From assembly GCA_025558075.1 (NCBI GenBank), contig JAHLKF010000040.1, forward strand, positions 1 to 64,000: DNA of 64,000 nt. Direction: 5' to 3'. The stretch is from Gaertneriomyces semiglobifer (taxonomy: Eukaryota > Chytridiomycota > Chytridiomycetes > Spizellomycetales > Spizellomycetaceae). This document shows positions 59,701 through 64,000 of the stretch, piece after piece; the stretch's first letter is position 1, and each line of letters starts with the position of its first letter. The notes under the pieces are model-generated. The model made no database searches, was not told where the DNA came from, and saw only the letters and a program-made list of their open reading frames with translations. A program made the translations under genes and the position numbers.

Positions 59701-60825
59701 CAAGCATTATGATGGCCTGAACGTTGGACGCTCAACGTATGTTGACGCATGCGAACCACGAATAGCATTACTTACCACCGACTCCCAGCCCATCTGTTTG
59801 GCAAATGCCATCAAGCTCAACGCTTCGTAATAAGAAGGTGCCACAACCCTCACAAAGTAAGGGAATACTGCCTTTTTTCCTGAGTGAGTTGATAGCACTA
59901 CACGAAGAGAGAAAAACGCCTAACCTTGTTAGACAATGCAGGATGGCTCGCATCGAAGCCAATGATCGGCGCTTCATAGGTTTCTGCCACAAGGGCGACC
60001 GGCTGTCGAGTAAATCACGCTGATCAGCCACTATCACAGCAAGCAACCATATGACACGTGGGAAAGTGGGAAATACGTGCCTGCGCAACACTGGAGCATG
60101 ATGGACCAATAATACTCAGCGCTTTATCCACGGAGAGTAATTGCAATGCTGTTCTCACTCCGTCGGATGGCCTGCAGTTAGACCCAACGCTGACCATTTT
60201 AAGCGTTGTCTTTAAACAAGCGTTAGTCACTAGCTGATGTAATAAAGCGACCGACTTGCAGCTTACATCGGGCAGAAGGTCGGGGTCATCGTTGATGAGT
60301 TCGACCGCTAAGGTAACAACGATTTCAACCACCGCGCCAGGCTCCCATTCTCTATCGAAAGATCCTCCGATTGTTATTTCAGAGGGGTATACATCCAAGG
60401 TGTGGGTAATGTTATATATGCTATCGGTGATTTTGGCCGTTATGATATGGCGACCGGGCCTACTGAGCACGATGCCATTTAGGACAAGCGTACTTGTTCC
60501 GCCATCCAGTTCCCCTTCCCATGTGGAAGCGATCGAATCCGAGCCAACAGCCGCACGATCGGTCACGGCGTCAGTGTTGGCAAGACTAGACGACAATTCA
60601 ACCGTGGCAGTAGATCCAGGCGGTCCCAGTATGGTGAAGGAAAGGCCGTCCCCCGTTTTTGCAGACGTGGGTATCGCGTCGCCCCATTCTATTAGCGCTT
60701 GCCCGTCTGCAAAGCAGGCACCCCGCTCAGCTCAAACACTCTGGAATTTGACCTATTGAAGCAAACCACTTACACGTAACAGCGAAACAACTCAACCACA
60801 GGATACTGGGCCACAAAAAACGCAT
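56783..60825 (-). CDS. Class C (GABA-B-like) G-protein-coupled receptor with C-terminal PH-like domain
   Basis: Sixteen exons read downwards: 60825–60774, 60706–60267, 60209–60081, 60002–59925, 59871–59776, 59716–59214, 59150–58730, 58673–58631, 58570–58293, 58239–58207, 58137–58048, 57992–57773, 57695–57583, 57523–57374, 57288–57166 and 57097–56783; 1027 residues. Order: signal peptide MRFLWPSILWLSCFAVTYG; a beta-rich domain of about 110 residues; a periplasmic-binding-protein-like ligand domain (GPSCSSVAQPVALVAETYEA, FPYFVRVVAPSYYEALSLMA); a Cys-rich link (CDRGCDHGTCVAHDTCVCDE); seven membrane segments typed by VIQAWFISIGYSLAMGALFT and KTWRLMKIF; a tail with a PH-like fold (WKKCILSFVKEPIGAVLL to CVKWADIL). 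Intron 3 uses a GC donor. The exon 5 acceptor (AAG) is the weakest join. Expected role: surface receptor for a small metabolite, ligand unknown. Confidence 0.85.
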
Positions 60826-62039
60826 TGGTATAACGAACAAGAGAAATTCTCTGAAATTTCTGGAAAAGGGTACACAGAGTAATCGCTCTGCCGGTCTATG
60901 AGCGTTTTGAAGTACATTGGTGGTTTTTATATGGCCTGCAGCCGGTGGCGGGCCAGCCAGTGGGACCTACGATTGACGCATGGGCGATCCATCCCACAGT
61001 ATGCATTGATATGCCCTGAGGATGTGCAAAGTGGTATTGATTTCGTCGTTGGGTGGCATAGCGGCACATTGATATGTAGTGGACCTTAAGGTTGCGTTGA
61101 GGGTCCTGTGGGGTTCGTTGTGGCAATGGGCCATGTAAAGCGACCCCTCGACCAATCAGCATTTGTGAAGGCTCGAGGAGTCCACTGAGCCCCGAGCGGT
61201 TTGTGAGATAACACCACCACACCACAGTTCTGGGCGTGCAGGCCTAGTATTCATGAAGGAGTAAAACAATGCCTGAATCACGTCGCGAGTTTCTTTGTGC
61301 ATTGCATTCGACGGTGGAGCTTTCCAGACCGAGCGAGTTACCAACCAAAGGCATGGTATTTACCTTCACGTTGTCTTGAATTGTTTTCTTTCTTCCTCCA
61401 TCGGAGGAGACTGCAAAGTGGCCATTATGGTCGTCCAGTTCGTTGAAACCATTTCTTCAGATTCTTCTTCACGACCGCCCTTCATCGCCTTTACCGTCCA
61501 TGTAATACCATGGCAACAGTGATTACGTACGAAATCGGTACACTTTGCAACCGATAAGGCTGTGATGCCAACAGAACTTGCTTGCTTTCCGGTTCAAGAA
61601 CAACTACACAATGACCCCACAGCAGACACATTGACCGTTAATACCTTTGCAAACCTGGAGAAGAACTTTCAAGACTCAATCAAAGTCGAACAAGCAGTGT
61701 TCATTGTTTGCTACTATAGATACCGTTGTGGACGGCTGATTGTTGAACTTGTTGTTTAATCATCATATAGCCGATCAACCGGCCGATGACCCATGTTATT
61801 ACTGCAGCTATCCATGCTGTTGACAAAGAGGTTAACAGAAGCGTATTAATATTAGTGCGATCTTCCTGTGAAACATGGATTGACTTTCGCGTAAATCATT
61901 AGCCATGTCCACGGCGCGTACCACCGTCGCGTGAGTGAACTGAACTGCAGCTGGCAAGGCCTGGTGTAAAAGATCAGCAAGTGGTTGCATGCAGACGGGG
62001 ATTCCGGCGCTGCTTCCTCATCAGCGAACTGTAGCAGCC
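60826..62039. other. Divergent promoter region
   Basis: About 1.2 kb between the starts of the receptor (-) and the carboxylase (+). Only short frames on both strands (one at 61156–61344, minus), none with family resemblance. It may hold regulatory DNA for both genes. Confidence 0.45.
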
Positions 62040-64000
62040 ATGTCAGCGTCATCGCATCGCCGTCTTGACGTGATCAAGAGCCATTTGCAAGGTGAAGATC
62101 TGCGTCCTATACGTATCCAGTTGCTTGCTTGACCGGTTCCCTCGTTTCCTCTTAAATTTTCCAGGCAAGGTTCCCAAGCTGTTAATTGCCAATCGCGGGG
62201 AAATTGCTGTACGCATTGCCCGGGCGGCCGCTGATCTTGTTCCGCCCATCCAGACGGTCGCAGTCTATTCTGAAGACGATGCGACGTCCTTGCACATCAA
62301 GAAATGCGATGAAGCACGACCATTAAAAGGCGTTGGCGCGTCAGCGTATTTAGACATTGAACAAATCATCCAAGTTGCCAAAGGGTGCGGTGCGGACTTT
62401 GTTCATCCCGGCTACGGATTTTTAAGCGAAAATGCTGCATTTGCAAAGAGGTGTGAGGAAGAGTCAATCGGCTTTGTCGGTCCATCGCCTGAAATGCTAC
62501 GCTTGTATGGTGACAGTAAGTAGCATCTTCTGCGGGTCGGAAGCGGTTACCTTGACCTACTAACTGTGGCCGCACAGAGCTCTCAGCAAAAAAGTTGGCC
62601 AAAAAAGTCAATGTTCCCACCGTTCCTGGAACAACTGGCCCTACATCCTTTGGAGATACAGTTTCTTTCTTCAATTCCTTGCCACCGTCTTCTGCTGTGA
62701 TCATCAAGTCCATAGTCGGTGGAGGAGGACGCGGAATGCGGGTAGTGAGATCTTCTGCCGAGATATCCGACGCCTACACTCGATGTCGGTCAGAAGCGAA
62801 AGCGAGTTTTGGCAATGACGATGTTTACGTCGAGATGCTGGTCAACAGAGCTCGTCATATCGAAGTGCAGATCATTGGTGACGGAGAAGAAGTGGTGCAT
62901 CTATGGGAAAGAGAATGCTCGCTGCAGAGGCGAAACCAGAAAGTCATTGAGATTGCCCCCTGCCCTAATCTTGATGTCGCCTTACGACATCGAATCATTC
63001 AGGCTGCGATTGCGATGGCCAAAGCTGGCAAATATAAGAGCCTGGGAACGTTCGAGTTTCTCGTTCCACTGGGATCCAACTCAACCTTTTACTTTATCGA
63101 AACCAATCCAAGGATTCAGGTCGAACATACCGTCACCGAAGAAGTCACCGGCTTCGACCTTGTCGAGGCGCAACTACGTATCGCTCTGGGTTCAACTCTA
63201 AACACTCTGGGTCTTTCACAAGCCAACATTCCTGAACCCACAACTTATGCCATCCAGCTTCGTGTAAATACTGAGACCATCTTGGCTACTGGAGAGGCCG
63301 TGCCATCTTTTGGAACCATCACACATTTTGACATCCCGAGTGGTCGAGGCATCCGTGTGGAAACCGCCGGATACTCAGGATTTACCCTCAATCCTTCCTT
63401 TGATTCACTCCTTGCCAAACTCATTACATTTAATTCACGATCTTATACAGAAGCTGTTAACCGCGCACGGCGTGTCCTGAGTGAGTTTCGCATTGGCGGT
63501 GTCCAAACGAATGTCGGCTTCCTGGGCTTGTTATTGGGCTTACCCGAGGTTCAAGAAGGCAGAGCCTGGACAAGTTTTATTCAAGATTCTGGACTTCAAG
63601 CTTTAGAGTCAGGCAAAGGAGGCGTACGTCGATATTTCGACACTGAACCGACTGTCACTATGGCAGTGAAAAATGATGATTTGACAGGACCTCAAGGTTC
63701 CATTGCGATTACGACCGCCGTTGCTGGAAATATCGTGTCCGTGGATGTGAAAGACGGCGCTGAAATCAAGGCCGGACAGCAAGTAGCAGTAGTTTCGGCT
63801 ATGAAAATGGAGCACGTGGTCACCGCGTCCACCCAGGGGAAGTTCGCAATTGTTGTCAAGAAAGTGGGAGATATCGTACATTCTGGAGCACCTCTCATGT
63901 GAGCAGACGGGTACTTGCACACATGGAAGACGCTATACGTTACTGACTTCCTAATAAGGTTCTTTTATCCATCAAAGGACGGCGAGGTCGAGGCCACAAG
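62040..64000 (+). CDS. Biotin-dependent acyl-CoA carboxylase, biotin carboxylase and carrier domains (cut by the window end)
   Basis: Biotin carboxylase charges biotin with CO2 using ATP. Four exons so far: 62040–62091, 62165–62515, 62578–63898 and 63959 to beyond 64000. The start MSASSHRRLDVIKSHLQGKV joins by phase 1 to PKLLIANRGEIAVRIARAAA. Domains: biotin carboxylase N-terminal (VHPGYGFLSENAAFAKRC), ATP-grasp with GGGGRGMRVV and WERECSLQRRNQKVIE, FYFIETNPRIQVEHTVTEEV (Glu/Asn/Arg active site), biotin carboxylase C-terminal, then directly a biotinyl domain with AMKMEH (K544 carries biotin). The carrier directly follows the carboxylase and coding continues past it (FFYPSKDGEVEAT), so a carboxyltransferase may come next, as in single-chain acyl-CoA carboxylases. 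Pyruvate carboxylase is unlikely, because there the carrier is last. Substrate unknown; no mitochondrial leader is obvious. Confidence 0.88.

Overview
The window is nuclear DNA of a fungus. Genes are split by short GT–AG introns (about 50–270 bases), spaced by gene-poor stretches rich in microsatellites, and transcribed from both strands. The gene content (an Integrator subunit, a GABA-B-like class C receptor, an ankyrin repeat protein, many low-complexity proteins, a Helitron relic) fits an early-diverging zoosporic (chytrid-like) fungus better than a yeast or mushroom. That placement is inference; no rRNA or phylogenetic marker is present. Exon models were built by hand from splice signals, reading phase and family similarity. 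Most models close as an exact multiple of three.

Layout. 0.7–1.4 kb (+): RidA deaminase. 1.9–4.8 kb (+): nuclear cap-binding subunit CBP80, convergent with Integrator subunit 2 (4.9–8.8 kb, -). 9.2–15.1 kb (-): two C2H2 zinc-finger regulators separated by a (CT)71 microsatellite. 16.3–19.3 kb (+): tRNA-Lys, a small unknown gene and a QGGY-repeat protein. 19.3–26.5 kb: gene-poor DNA with a terminal-inverted-repeat element, a strong hairpin, and three small possible genes. 26.5–28.5 kb (+): second tRNA-Lys and an M24B prolidase. 30.2–31.2 kb (-): ankyrin protein. 31.9–32.7 kb: two copies of a decayed Helitron helicase tail. 33.3–34.5 kb (+): unknown basic protein. 35.0–36.4 kb (+): a seven-segment membrane protein between two copies of a dispersed repeat. 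37.4–40.0 kb (+): a response-regulator receiver domain fused to a complete Ras exchange factor. 40.4–46.5 kb (-): the eIF2alpha kinase GCN2. 46.8 kb (-): third tRNA-Lys. 47.9–55.9 kb (+): a 2617-residue HECT ubiquitin ligase of the TRIP12/UFD4 type. 56.8–60.8 kb (-): a class C G-protein-coupled receptor with a PH-like tail. 62.0 kb to the edge (+): a biotin-dependent carboxylase cut by the window end.

Several neighbours belong to signalling and RNA control: CBP80 and INTS2 both act on nascent RNA polymerase II transcripts; the receiver–RasGEF protein, GCN2 and the receptor are sensory or nutrient-response proteins. Eukaryotic neighbours are usually independent, so no operon-like cooperation is claimed. 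The strongest candidate for something undescribed is the receiver–RasGEF fusion, which would place a Ras switch directly under a His–Asp phosphorelay. Second is the class C receptor with a PH-like domain.
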